From Croceivirga sp. (GTDB lineage: Bacteria > Bacteroidota > Bacteroidia > Flavobacteriales > Flavobacteriaceae), in NCBI GenBank assembly GCA_028284935.1, contig JANQQQ010000016.1:330424-394423 (forward strand): DNA of 64,000 bases, in the 5' to 3' direction. The position numbers and the translations under genes were made by a program. The notes under the pieces were generated by a model. That model did not search any database and was not told the DNA's origin. It saw only the letters and a list, made by a program, of their open reading frames with translations. Of this stretch, positions 9,117 through 18,345 are shown in pieces; the first letter of the stretch is position 1, and every line of letters starts with the position of its first letter.

Positions 9117-10254
9117 ATAGGCGGCCCAAAAGTGCTTTAATAAAAGGCCAAGGTTTTGGTGCGGCCATGATATAAAGCTCTTCCAAAACATGGGTGTCTT
9201 CATCCAAGAATTTGAATATGAGCTGAGGCTTTCGTTTTGTAAACAACGATTCAAAGATGAAACGGCCCAGTTGGTTGTTTTTGTGAAGAATATCCAATAA
9301 CAGCAAATCATAAAACCAGAAACGGTTTTTTTTCCCGAAGGTAGTCAGTGGCCTTTTGCTTTTTAAATGGTGGATAAGCTTTTTCACTTTCTTTACCGAA
9401 CTATAAAATGTATACCCGGTGCTTGGCTTGGCCCAACCCCCTGCCATACCTATTTTTAAGATTCGACGGGTGTTTTCTTGAGTAAAGTCATAACAGGTCA
9501 TGGGGATATTTCCACGTTCCACCTCGGTGATTTCGTATTCTTCAACACCAATTTTGGTCAAGAGGTAATCCTGGATCGCCTGTTCGTATTCCTCTTGTTT
9601 CAAAACATGCTCCGAAAACAAGGTGTATTCCACAAGGGCTTCAGTGTCAGAAAGGGGAAGGACGTACATAAATCGGGTATTGCCATGCTGCGGTATGGAA
9701 AAATCCATAAAACTTGCCGTTTGTTCATCAAAAACCGATCGATTGGTCTTTACAAACCAACCCAGGAAATGTTGTTGAAGAACTGGGTAGGTGGATTCCC
9801 TTTTTAATTTTTCATAGTTAAAACGGCTATCAAATATTTGGATTCCTTGATAGGTGTTCTTTTTTCCCCATACGGTTACAAAGTTGTCCCCTTCTTTGAG
9901 GTCTTTTATTTCATCTTGCTCAACAGTGATATTGGGATGGGCTTTTAACTTCTTAAAATAGCATTCATAAAAATCAATACCCCTTAGCATTTTATAGTTG
10001 TAGGGAGCTATTTTAGGGTTGATATTCAGATGTTTTCCGGCGATGTGAATTTTAGGCCATTCCTTATGGATGATATCATCAAATTCCCCTTTTCCCCTTT
10101 CCCAAAAACACCACGTACGGTCATTTTTGGTCTTGCTCGATTTTTCCAGAATCAATATGGATTTCTCCTTAAAAAAGGAATCATTGCCCAAGGCATCCGC
10201 CAACAAAAGGCCAGAAGCTCCTGCACCGATGATAATGAAGTCGTATGTTGGCAT
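9109..10254 (-). CDS. crtY: Lycopene cyclase (CrtY type)
   Basis: A 381-residue FAD/NAD-binding cyclase that converts lycopene to beta-carotene. It opens with a dinucleotide-binding motif (IIIGAGASGLLLA, residues 6-18) and the family stretch NDRTWCFWE (about 44-52). Later MDFSIPQ, FMYVLPLSDTEALVEYTLF and GMAGGWAKPSTGYTF match the CrtY/CrtL family. The neighbouring isoprenyl diphosphate synthase supports a pigment role. Other crt genes are not in the window. Confidence 0.88.
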   Translation of the reverse strand: MPTYDFIIIGAGASGLLLADALGNDSFFKEKSILILEKSSKTKNDRTWCFWERGKGEFDDIIHKEWPKIHIAGKHLNINPKIAPYNYKMLRGIDFYECYFKKLKAHPNITVEQDEIKDLKEGDNFVTVWGKKNTYQGIQIFDSRFNYEKLKRESTYPVLQQHFLGWFVKTNRSVFDEQTASFMDFSIPQHGNTRFMYVLPLSDTEALVEYTLFSEHVLKQEEYEQAIQDYLLTKIGVEEYEITEVERGNIPMTCYDFTQENTRRILKIGMAGGWAKPSTGYTFYSSVKKVKKLIHHLKSKRPLTTFGKKNRFWFYDLLLLDILHKNNQLGRFIFESLFTKRKPQLIFKFLDEDTHVLEELYIMAAPKPWPFIKALLGRLFS

Positions 10255-10282
10255 TTTTCAAAGGTAAATCATTGGAAGTGTC

Positions 10283-11887
10283 CTACCCAACCCGCCCCAA
10301 AAAGATGTACACGGCTAACGTAGCCAAAACCAAAAACATGGTAAAACCCCGGGCATATTTCCATGGGGTAATGTCCACAATACCGATATTGCCAATGCTG
10401 AATGTGTTTGTACGGGGATAAAACTTGGAAACCAACAACATTACGACAATATTTAGAACAAATTCAATGCCCCAGATATGAACATAATGCAGGTTCACCT
10501 GCCCTACAAAATTGGTGAATATATAAAACAAGGTGCCGAATAACAGTCCCACCCTTGCAGCCTTTGCAGACACCTTGGGTAAAAAAAAGCCGGCCAGGAT
10601 TACGGTGGCCATGGGTATAAAAAAAATACCGTTCAATTGCTGTAACAATTGGTATAGTCCCTTGGGCGCATAGGCAATGAATGGAGCAATGCCAATGGCA
10701 AACAAGGCCAATACCGCTGAAGTGGTCTTACCCATTTGCACCAACGTTTTTTCATTGGCGTTTTTGTTGAGGTACCTTTTATAAATGCCTAGACTAAAAA
10801 TGGTGGCGGCACTGTTCAGGGCACTGTTGAAGGTACTCAAAATGGCTCCCATCAGCACGGCGACAAAAAATCCCGTCATCCAAAAGGGCAGTACCTTTTT
10901 TACTAAATTGGGATAGACTAGTTCCTTCTTATCATAAAACGCATCCCCGAAATAATAAAAGGCAATAATGCCGGGAAGTACAATAATCAACGGCACCAAA
11001 ATTTTCAGTAATCCCGTATACAGCAACCCTTTTTGCGCCTCCTTTAAGTTCACAGCACCCAATACCCGTTGTATTATAGATTGGTGCATGGCCCAAAAAT
11101 AGAGTTGATTGATGACCAAGCCCGTAAACAGAACCTCAAACGGAAGGATGGCATCACGGGCACCCTCCCCAATAGACACTTCACTACTAACGACGTTGAA
11201 TTTTTGAGGTGCTTTTTCAAATACCAATTGAAGGCCTTTGGCCATATTACCCTCACCAATGCCCCATAAGGCCAAAAGGGGTACGGAAATACCGGCCACT
11301 AGAAGTCCGACTCCGTTAATGGTATCGGTATAGGCCACCATTTTTAAGCCACCAAAAATAGCATAAACTGCCCCAATACAACCCACGGTGACCACGGTCA
11401 GCCACAAGGCGGTATTTTGGTCTATATTCAGAAGGGTAGAGATGTCGAAGATGCGCTCAATACTTATGGCCCCGGAATACAATACGATGGGTAAAAGTGT
11501 GGATACGAACGAAACGATCAACAGAAATGCAATAATGGTCCTAGTAAGGCCATCAAAGCGTTTTTCAAGAAATTCCGGTATAGTGGTGATTCCCATTTTT
11601 AGGTATCGTGGTGCAAAATAGAGCGCGGCGGCAACCAATGCCAAGGCCGAGGTAACCTCCCAAGCAATGATGATGGCCCCATGCTTATAGGCATCACCGT
11701 TCATCCCCACTAAATGCTCTGTGGAAATGTTGGTGAGCAACAGCGATCCGGCAATCACGACGCCGGTAAGACTTCGTCCGCCCAAAAAATAACCGTCTTG
11801 GGTCGATAGCCTGTCCTTCCGTAGTTTCCAACTGGAATAGGCAGCAACGAAAGCCGTAAAAACAAAAAAACTAATAAACTGTACCAT
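10283..11887 (-). CDS. Sodium:solute symporter (SSS/SLC5 family)
   Basis: A 534-residue sodium-coupled transporter with about 13-14 transmembrane helices. Family marks include GGRSLTGVVIAGSLLLTNIS near the N-terminus, AYAIFGGLKMVAYTD around residue 175 and MGAILSTFNSALNSAATIFSLGIYKRY around residue 340. It starts 2 nt after the stop of the inositol oxygenase gene, so the two are almost certainly cotranscribed. That suggests myo-inositol or a related polyol or sugar as substrate, by analogy with SMIT/SGLT-type carriers (inference). Confidence 0.9.
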   Translation of the reverse strand: MVQFISFFVFTAFVAAYSSWKLRKDRLSTQDGYFLGGRSLTGVVIAGSLLLTNISTEHLVGMNGDAYKHGAIIIAWEVTSALALVAAALYFAPRYLKMGITTIPEFLEKRFDGLTRTIIAFLLIVSFVSTLLPIVLYSGAISIERIFDISTLLNIDQNTALWLTVVTVGCIGAVYAIFGGLKMVAYTDTINGVGLLVAGISVPLLALWGIGEGNMAKGLQLVFEKAPQKFNVVSSEVSIGEGARDAILPFEVLFTGLVINQLYFWAMHQSIIQRVLGAVNLKEAQKGLLYTGLLKILVPLIIVLPGIIAFYYFGDAFYDKKELVYPNLVKKVLPFWMTGFFVAVLMGAILSTFNSALNSAATIFSLGIYKRYLNKNANEKTLVQMGKTTSAVLALFAIGIAPFIAYAPKGLYQLLQQLNGIFFIPMATVILAGFFLPKVSAKAARVGLLFGTLFYIFTNFVGQVNLHYVHIWGIEFVLNIVVMLLVSKFYPRTNTFSIGNIGIVDITPWKYARGFTMFLVLATLAVYIFLGRVG

Positions 11888-11889
11888 CG

Positions 11890-12756
11890 TTAGAATTGAA
11901 TGGTATCGGGCAAGTATTTCGCGGCTAAATCTTCGTAGTAGGGTCTTAGCGCTTCCACATTGGGCTTGACAGGGGCTTTGGTATACAGGTCATAGGGGTT
12001 GAATTTGTCCACCCACTTGAACATTTCCCGATCGTGATCGTCCATTAAATGTTCGTATGCATGCTCTCGATGTTGCGCATAAAAACTATGGTATCGAAGC
12101 ATGTATAGCCCTTCCTCGGGCAAATAATCCTTCATTACATGATAGATGTATTCATCATGCCCCCAAGACATATGTACATTCCGCAGACCGCAACTTTCCT
12201 TGTACACACCGAGTTTGGTGTTGTAGCGTTCATCGTTAAAATCCGGATTGGCCTCAAAAAAATTTGGATAAACGATTTTGTCGGAAAATCGGCAACCCAC
12301 AGGAAAAGTGTCGCCCACCACAGCCCATTGCGGTTCACCGAACAGGCAAAGTACCTTGCCCAAGTCATGTAGAAATCCGGCAAGTATAAACCAATCGGGG
12401 TGGCCATCAGCACGAATGGCCTCTGAGGTTTGCAATAAATGTTGGGTTTGGTCCAAATCAATATCTGGATCGGAATCGTCCACCAAAGTGTTTAAATAGT
12501 CCACGGCCTCCCAAAGGCTCATTTTTTTTCGTTTCAATCCCAAGAATTCCTTTTCCTTACCTAGAACAAAGTCATAGGTCTGGAAGGTATGATTCATTCG
12601 ATAAAATTCCTTGACCGTATCACGAGCGGGATTTTCATAATTTCTAAATTCTTCCTTGGCCTTCTTTGGTTTTTCGGGATAGCGCTCCAACAAATCGTCC
12701 TCCCAAAGCTCCATCATGTCGTAAGCTTGTTTTTTCTCTTCAGCATTTAACTCCAT
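11890..12756 (-). CDS. myo-Inositol oxygenase (MIOX)
   Basis: A 288-residue non-haem diiron oxygenase that cleaves myo-inositol to D-glucuronate with O2. All expected diiron ligands are visible when aligned by eye with the animal enzyme: His106 ([10 protein letters not shown]), His130-Asp131 (LHDLGK), His200 (SWGHDEY), His223 (RYHSFY) and Asp256 (YDLYTK). The length matches the eukaryotic enzyme (about 285). It forms a two-gene unit with the downstream symporter. No uronate isomerase or inositol dehydrogenase gene is nearby, so the fate of the glucuronate must be handled elsewhere. Confidence 0.92.
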   Translation of the reverse strand: MELNAEEKKQAYDMMELWEDDLLERYPEKPKKAKEEFRNYENPARDTVKEFYRMNHTFQTYDFVLGKEKEFLGLKRKKMSLWEAVDYLNTLVDDSDPDIDLDQTQHLLQTSEAIRADGHPDWFILAGFLHDLGKVLCLFGEPQWAVVGDTFPVGCRFSDKIVYPNFFEANPDFNDERYNTKLGVYKESCGLRNVHMSWGHDEYIYHVMKDYLPEEGLYMLRYHSFYAQHREHAYEHLMDDHDREMFKWVDKFNPYDLYTKAPVKPNVEALRPYYEDLAAKYLPDTIQF

Positions 12757-12863
12757 AGAATGTCGAACAATTGGTACCGAGACCTATAAAGATATGATTT
12801 TTCCATCTGTTTTTTAAGCATCTGGGATGGACGCACCTTTACCATTCTGGTGCAAGGATATGG

Positions 12864-14249
12864 TCAATTGTCCAAAACACCATTATTGGCAATGGTTTCC
12901 GCGTACCATTCTGCTGAACTTTTTGGGATACGTTCCAATGTTTTGAAGTTGACGTAGTGCATCCCAAAACGTTTTTCGTAACCGGAGGCCCATTCAAAAT
13001 TGTCCATAAACGACCATGCAAAATACCCTCTAAGCTTTACACCATTGTCAATGGCCTTTTTGCATGCCGTTAGATATCCCTTGAAAAACGCGACTCTTTT
13101 GTAGTCATTGACCGCTCCATTGATAACTTCATCGGAATACGAACAACCGTTTTCGGTAATATAAATATCAGGGTTACCATACCTTTCCGCAATCCACTCC
13201 AGCATTTTCTGGCACCCCCATGGTACTACGGCCCAGTTCATGGTGGTGTATTCCCAATTGGGGTCAAGGGACAACGAAACGTCTTGGTCCTCGGAAATAC
13301 CTCCATTGCCATAGACATTGCCTTCGGAGGTCACACCATCATCGTGTGAAGCATACATTGTTGTGTAATGATTTAGTCCAAAGAAATCAGAAGAGCCCTT
13401 TATGAGCTGATGCTCCTGCTCAGTAAACTTCGGCAGGCGTTTCCCAAGTCGTTCCCTCATGGATTTTGGATAGTCTCCCTTGTATACGGGATCGGCAAAC
13501 CAACCCAAAAAAAACTCTAAGGCCCTAACGGCAGCTTCTTGATCCTGCTTGCTTTTTGTCAAGGGCTCCCGCCAGTCGCAATTATTGGCAATGCCTATTT
13601 TCCCATTTTGAAAACCATATTTTTCCCTGTACAGTTTCACGGCCTTGGCATGGGCCAGAATCATATGATGGGCTGCAAGATAAGGCTCCGTATTTGAGGT
13701 TCTGCCTGGAGCAAACACCCCTTGACCATGCCCAAGCATGGCAGCTACCCATGGTTCATTCAAGGTAATCCATTTTGTTACCCGACCACCGAAACGCTCA
13801 AAGCATAGGTTGGCGTAGTCTGCAAACCTATCGGAAATTGTTTTTCCCAACCATCCGTCTTCCTCCAATTGCAGGGTCAAGGGTAAATCCCAATGATAGA
13901 GCGTAACCCATGGTTCAATACCTGCCACCAATAGTGTATCTATTAAATTGGAGTAGAATTCAATGCCTTTTTCATTTATTTCGTCTTTTCCAGTGGGCAT
14001 GATCCTCGACCAGGAAATTGAAAATCGATACGCATTGACCCCCATTTTTTTCATTAACTGTACGTCTTCCTTGAATCGATGGTAATGGTCACAGGCCACA
14101 TTGCCACTTTCAGCATTCTTGATTTTACCTGGGATGGTCACAAAGGCATCCCAAATGGATGGACCTTTCCCATCTTTTGATGCAGCGCCTTCAATTTGAT
14201 AGGCAGAAGTGGCAGTGCCCCAAATAAAGTCTTTAGGAAATGTATTCAC
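12864..14249 (-). CDS. GH1 family beta-glucosidase
   Basis: A 461-residue cytoplasmic glycoside hydrolase family 1 enzyme without a signal peptide. The N-terminal signature FIWGTATSAYQIEGA, the acid/base Glu165 in TLNEPW and the nucleophile Glu366 in YITENG are all present, so it should be an active retaining enzyme on beta-glucosides or related disaccharides. It lies 24 nt downstream of a GPH-family sugar transporter, which probably imports its substrate. About 107 bp separate it from the inositol oxygenase. Confidence 0.93.
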   Translation of the reverse strand: MNTFPKDFIWGTATSAYQIEGAASKDGKGPSIWDAFVTIPGKIKNAESGNVACDHYHRFKEDVQLMKKMGVNAYRFSISWSRIMPTGKDEINEKGIEFYSNLIDTLLVAGIEPWVTLYHWDLPLTLQLEEDGWLGKTISDRFADYANLCFERFGGRVTKWITLNEPWVAAMLGHGQGVFAPGRTSNTEPYLAAHHMILAHAKAVKLYREKYGFQNGKIGIANNCDWREPLTKSKQDQEAAVRALEFFLGWFADPVYKGDYPKSMRERLGKRLPKFTEQEHQLIKGSSDFFGLNHYTTMYASHDDGVTSEGNVYGNGGISEDQDVSLSLDPNWEYTTMNWAVVPWGCQKMLEWIAERYGNPDIYITENGCSYSDEVINGAVNDYKRVAFFKGYLTACKKAIDNGVKLRGYFAWSFMDNFEWASGYEKRFGMHYVNFKTLERIPKSSAEWYAETIANNGVLDN

Positions 14250-14273
14250 GGTGTACTATAAATTTAAATGAAT

Positions 14274-15887
14274 TCAATTTGAGGCTTTGGCAAGCCTTCT
14301 TTGGTTTAAAGTTTCGGTAATCTCCTCCATTTTGGAATTGCTCAACGGATACCACAACATAAATATTGCAGCACTAACGGCAATGATGCAGGGTATCCAG
14401 CTCATCAACATTTTTATACCGGGAATCGCACCTTGAATGGCCACGGTATCCTGTCCGTCGTAATGGAATGCTCCAAGCACCATACCTATAAGGGCTCCAG
14501 CCAAGCCACCACCAAACTTGGTGGCAAAAGATCCTGCCGAATATACCAATCCGGTGGCCCTTCGGCCATTTTTCCATTCGGAATAGTCGGCTGCATCCCC
14601 TAACATCACAAAGAATAATGTAGGGAAGACCGCTGCCCCAAATTCAGATAACAAACCAATGGTAAATATTGCGACAATATCCTCGGGACCACAGAATACC
14701 AGCAATGCATTCACCCCTCCAGAAAATAACAATGCATAGATGAAAAGGTTGCGCTTCCCTAATGTTTTTCCCAACCACGTGGTAATGACGGCTCCACCTA
14801 TGGAGGCCAGCATTAAGCCGATCAAATACGATGCCGCCAATAATTGGTCATGAATATAATGGGTAAAATAGATGATGGTAATCCCCTGCTTTATGGAGTT
14901 GTAAACATTGAACAAAAGCCCAATAATCAGAAGAACCAACCAGGGTTTGTTTGCTATAAGGTCTTTGAAATCCTTTTTCAAGTTGCTTTTTTGATCTTTT
15001 GGGGGTTGGATTCGCTCTTTTGTGGAATAGAAAGTAATGAACATAAAAAAAGCGAGAAATAGAGCCATTAAATACATGGATCGGCTATAGCCTTTTTGTT
15101 GGTCGATTACCGTGAAAGATTCGGGAATCAGGTTTTTCTCCCCTTCCACAACCAATGAATAGGTTTGCCCTGCTTTCATTTGAAAACTCTTTCCCTTGGT
15201 CCCTTGGTCGTTAATAGTGTCTGGATTTAGGGTGTCCCATGTAAATAGGGCGATACCATCCTTGGTATTGATGTTGGCATTTTCCACATCCTTTGAAGAC
15301 GTGATTTCCACACCAAATTTATCCGATGAGAGTTCGGTTACTTTGACGTTAGGAGTAACATCCCCAAAATAGACCACCAAAAACAATAGTGCTCCCTGTA
15401 CGATCATGCCCCCTGCAAAGGCCCCTACCATTCTGAAGGAACCAATGCTGATTCGTTCCTTGTCATCGCCTGTCATTACGGCCATTAAAGCCCCGTATGG
15501 CACGTTGTTGGCCGTATAGATTAGGGTGAAAACAATATAAGTAGTATAGGCATAGACTACCTTACCGGTATCACTTAAATTGGGACTGGTAAAGAGCAGG
15601 GCCAAAATGGCTGCTAGGGGAATTGCGGTCCATAAAATCCAAGGTCTAAATTTTCCATATTTTGATTTGGTTCGATCGCCAAGAATGCCCATGACCACAT
15701 CACTGATTCCATCGCTAGATCGAGCCACCAAAAAAAGTACTCCTACCGTTACTGGATCTAGCCCGAACACATCGGTGTAATAGATGAACAAAAACGTAGC
15801 TACTCCGCGCCAAGCAATGTTGGCGGCACCATCTCCAAGGGCGTATCCTATCTTTTCCTTAGTGGGGACCTTCGTCTGAACACTCAT
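14274..15887 (-). CDS. GPH-type sugar:cation symporter (MFS) with an extra periplasmic domain
   Basis: A 537-residue transporter of the glycoside-pentoside-hexuronide:cation family. Typical motifs: EKIGYALGDGAANIAW at the N-terminus, RSSDGISDVVMGILGDRTKSKYGKFRPW after TM2, and NNVPYGALMAVMTGDDKERISI around residue 125. Most members have 440-480 residues; this one carries an insert of about 95 hydrophilic residues (about 168-262) between helices in the middle, with a beta-rich look. It precedes the GH1 gene by 24 nt, so beta-glucosides are the likely cargo. Confidence 0.88.
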   Translation of the reverse strand: MSVQTKVPTKEKIGYALGDGAANIAWRGVATFLFIYYTDVFGLDPVTVGVLFLVARSSDGISDVVMGILGDRTKSKYGKFRPWILWTAIPLAAILALLFTSPNLSDTGKVVYAYTTYIVFTLIYTANNVPYGALMAVMTGDDKERISIGSFRMVGAFAGGMIVQGALLFLVVYFGDVTPNVKVTELSSDKFGVEITSSKDVENANINTKDGIALFTWDTLNPDTINDQGTKGKSFQMKAGQTYSLVVEGEKNLIPESFTVIDQQKGYSRSMYLMALFLAFFMFITFYSTKERIQPPKDQKSNLKKDFKDLIANKPWLVLLIIGLLFNVYNSIKQGITIIYFTHYIHDQLLAASYLIGLMLASIGGAVITTWLGKTLGKRNLFIYALLFSGGVNALLVFCGPEDIVAIFTIGLLSEFGAAVFPTLFFVMLGDAADYSEWKNGRRATGLVYSAGSFATKFGGGLAGALIGMVLGAFHYDGQDTVAIQGAIPGIKMLMSWIPCIIAVSAAIFMLWYPLSNSKMEEITETLNQRRLAKASN

Positions 15888-16236
15888 TTATTTTGGTTGT
15901 GATTTAGGCCCTAAAGTAGAAAAAACAAAAGGATTAACCACAAAAACATAGTCATAAATATCTGTATATCAATTAATTAAAACAAAAGGGCTGTGAGTAT
16001 TTAGTATCAATTATGGGTGTTGGAATTTGTTAAAGAAAAAAGGGAAGTAAAGGGGATTCCCCCCTATTTAGGTTTATGCGGCAGTTTCTTTTCTGAAGTT
16101 TTGTGAAATCTGGGGTGATGAAATAGTATCTATTTTTATGCCCGTGGACAGAAAAAAAAGAATTAAGAGGACCGCCAGCCTACCGTTTATCGGTTTCGAT
16201 TAAAATAAATGCTATATTAAAGGTGAAAAACGTGCT
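15888..16236. other. Divergent intergenic region
   Basis: 349 bp between the GPH transporter (minus) and the arylsulfotransferase (plus). On the minus strand a TACTTTAG element lies in the first 40 nt upstream of the transporter start, preceded about 22 nt further up by TTTTTG, a one-mismatch Bacteroidetes-type promoter. A small GGGGATTCCCC palindrome lies near 16052-16062. No ORF with credible coding content and no RNA gene was seen. Confidence 0.5.
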
Positions 16237-17805
16237 ATGAAAATTAACAGTTATAGATTGCTGGCCATTCTAGTGCTGGCTCTTTATGCGTGTTCCGATG
16301 ATGAAACCCCAAATTCTGATGATGATGGGGGTCCTTTACTGGAATCTGAGTTCATCGAATCCTCTAGCGTGCACTTAAATCCCACTGGGTACGCACCCTT
16401 GACTGCAATTTTAAGTTTGGAAACTACCGAGGCCGTATCTGTGGAACTATCGGTTATTGGTAGAAAAGGCAGTGCCTCTACCATTACGAGAAGATTTAAT
16501 GGAACCAACACTACATTCGAGTTGGAGATTCTAGGGTTGTATGCCAATTATGACAACCAGGTTGAAATCAACTTACTGGACGGCTCCGGTACTGTCTTGG
16601 AAACGCAAACCATTTCTGTGCAGACAGCCCCATTAATTGCAGAAATGCCAGAAATCACTATTGATGTGCCATCAAATGCATCTGAACCGGTATACAATTT
16701 TGTCAACTATTTTGGTGTTGTAGCCTTGGAAAGGTTCCGCCCCCAACGACCATTTATTTTTGATCAATTTGGGGACATCCGTTGGTATTTGGATTTTTCT
16801 TCGCACCCCATACTTTTTGACCTGTTCTATGATAATGGAATGACCCGTCTACAAAATGGGAATCTTCTTTTTGGGGATGGACTTACCCAAACAATCTATG
16901 AAATAGATATGTTAGGTCGAATTGCCAATTCCTGGAGCTTACAGGGCAATGGTTTTCACCACCACGTTATTGAAAAACCAGATGGCAACCTTTTGGTAAC
17001 TATCAATGATGCATCTAAAAGTACCGTTGAAGATGTCATTGTTGAGCTGGATAGGAGCTCCGGTGCTTTTGTGACTACTTGGGACCTGAACAATTCGTTG
17101 GATAATTCCCGAAGGGCATGGCCAACGGACCTTGCAGATTTGGAGTTTGATTGGTTTCATGCCAATTCCATTGAATACAGTGAGACAGATGACGAGATTA
17201 TTGTCTCCGGGAGAACCCAAGGTATTGTAAAACTCAACGCTCAAAACGAGGTGAGCTACATTTTAGCCCCACATCGGGAATGGAACACTTCTGGTTTGGG
17301 AACAGAACTGTCCCAATTTTTGTTGACCCCTTTGGATGCCAACGACCAACCTATAACGGATGCCGATGTTTTGGACGGAAGGATTAACCATCCTGATTTT
17401 GAGTGGTCATGGTATCAACATTCCCCTATTTTAATGCCCAATGGAAACTTGATGGTTTTTGATAATGGTGATAATCGCAATTATATCAATTTTGGACCTT
17501 ACAGTCGTGCGGTGGAATATGAGATTGATGAAGTGAACAAAACCATCAAGCAAGTGTGGTCTTATGGCAAGGACAGGGGGGAAGAAACCTATGCTAGAAT
17601 CGTTTCCAAAGTAAGTTATGTTCCTGAGAACAATTCGGTGTTATTTACACCCGGTTCCTCTGTGAATGGGGGTATCCCTTCGGGAAAGGTGGTGGAGGTA
17701 GATTATGAGACCCAAAATGTCATTTTTGAAGCGACCATTGTTCCTCCAAATTCCATATTCAACATTAGTTTTCACAATGTATTGCGCATAGGACTTTATG
17801 AATGA
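16237..17805 (+). CDS. Arylsulfotransferase (ASST)-family lipoprotein
   Basis: A 522-residue exported protein. The N-terminus is a lipoprotein signal (ALYACSDDE, Cys at about 20) followed by an acidic linker. Residues about 40-140 form an Ig-like N-terminal domain of the bacterial arylsulfotransferase type. The rest is a beta-propeller with the ASST pattern RLQNGNLLFGDG, GNGFHHHVIEKPDGNLLV, DLEFDWFHANSI and LMPNGNLMVFDNGD. Family members move sulfate between phenolic esters using a catalytic His; FHHH and FHAN are the candidate sites. It stands alone, convergent with the thioredoxin-like gene. Confidence 0.82.
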   Translation: MKINSYRLLAILVLALYACSDDETPNSDDDGGPLLESEFIESSSVHLNPTGYAPLTAILSLETTEAVSVELSVIGRKGSASTITRRFNGTNTTFELEILGLYANYDNQVEINLLDGSGTVLETQTISVQTAPLIAEMPEITIDVPSNASEPVYNFVNYFGVVALERFRPQRPFIFDQFGDIRWYLDFSSHPILFDLFYDNGMTRLQNGNLLFGDGLTQTIYEIDMLGRIANSWSLQGNGFHHHVIEKPDGNLLVTINDASKSTVEDVIVELDRSSGAFVTTWDLNNSLDNSRRAWPTDLADLEFDWFHANSIEYSETDDEIIVSGRTQGIVKLNAQNEVSYILAPHREWNTSGLGTELSQFLLTPLDANDQPITDADVLDGRINHPDFEWSWYQHSPILMPNGNLMVFDNGDNRNYINFGPYSRAVEYEIDEVNKTIKQVWSYGKDRGEETYARIVSKVSYVPENNSVLFTPGSSVNGGIPSGKVVEVDYETQNVIFEATIVPPNSIFNISFHNVLRIGLYE

Positions 17806-17824
17806 CTTATTTGATGAAGTAACG

Positions 17825-18331
17825 CTATTTTTCCAATACCTTATAGAGCTCTTTAGGGGAGAGATATTCAAAGTATCGCTGCGAAACTTGAAAATTTTCG
17901 TCAAGCAAGACAATCGCCGGAAGTGAAAAAGGCCTATTTTCCCTTGAAGCCAGCAGCAAGGGTATCTGGTGCGTTGGATTTCTGGATTTTCCAATCTGCT
18001 CATTGACAAACAATTCTCCACCAAATTGAATCGAATCACTGGATTCTGCATCCATTTTTACCGCGTAATATTCATCATTTAACTTTGAAACCACTTTTGC
18101 ATCCTTGAAGGCTGCTTTATCCATTTTTTTGCAATAGGCGCACCAGTCCGCATAAAAATCGATAAATACTTTTTTGGGTTTCCGGGCCAAAGAATCTTCC
18201 AATTGCTCAAAACTGAGCCATTGGATTCCTGCTTCTTGCGCAAAACTTGCCTTAGGAACCAAAAAAGCAACAAACACCACCATCATTATCTGGGAAAAGG
18301 CAATATGTGTATTTCGTAAAGCTCTTGGCAA
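17825..18331 (-). CDS. Exported thioredoxin-family protein
   Basis: A 168-residue protein with an N-terminal signal segment (to about ASFAQ, residue 32) and a thioredoxin fold with the redox motif WCAYCKKM (DFYADWCAYCKK). It resembles the DUF255/thioredoxin_7-like secreted reductases. The start is uncertain: the 18331 codon is TTG, and ATG codons at 18286 and 18283 would leave a shorter signal. It begins 14 nt after the stop of the TonB receptor and is probably cotranscribed; it might maintain Cys residues of that receptor (inference). Confidence 0.8.
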   Translation of the reverse strand: MPRALRNTHIAFSQIMMVVFVAFLVPKASFAQEAGIQWLSFEQLEDSLARKPKKVFIDFYADWCAYCKKMDKAAFKDAKVVSKLNDEYYAVKMDAESSDSIQFGGELFVNEQIGKSRNPTHQIPLLLASRENRPFSLPAIVLLDENFQVSQRYFEYLSPKELYKVLEK

Positions 18332-18345
18332 AACCTGCTTTTATT

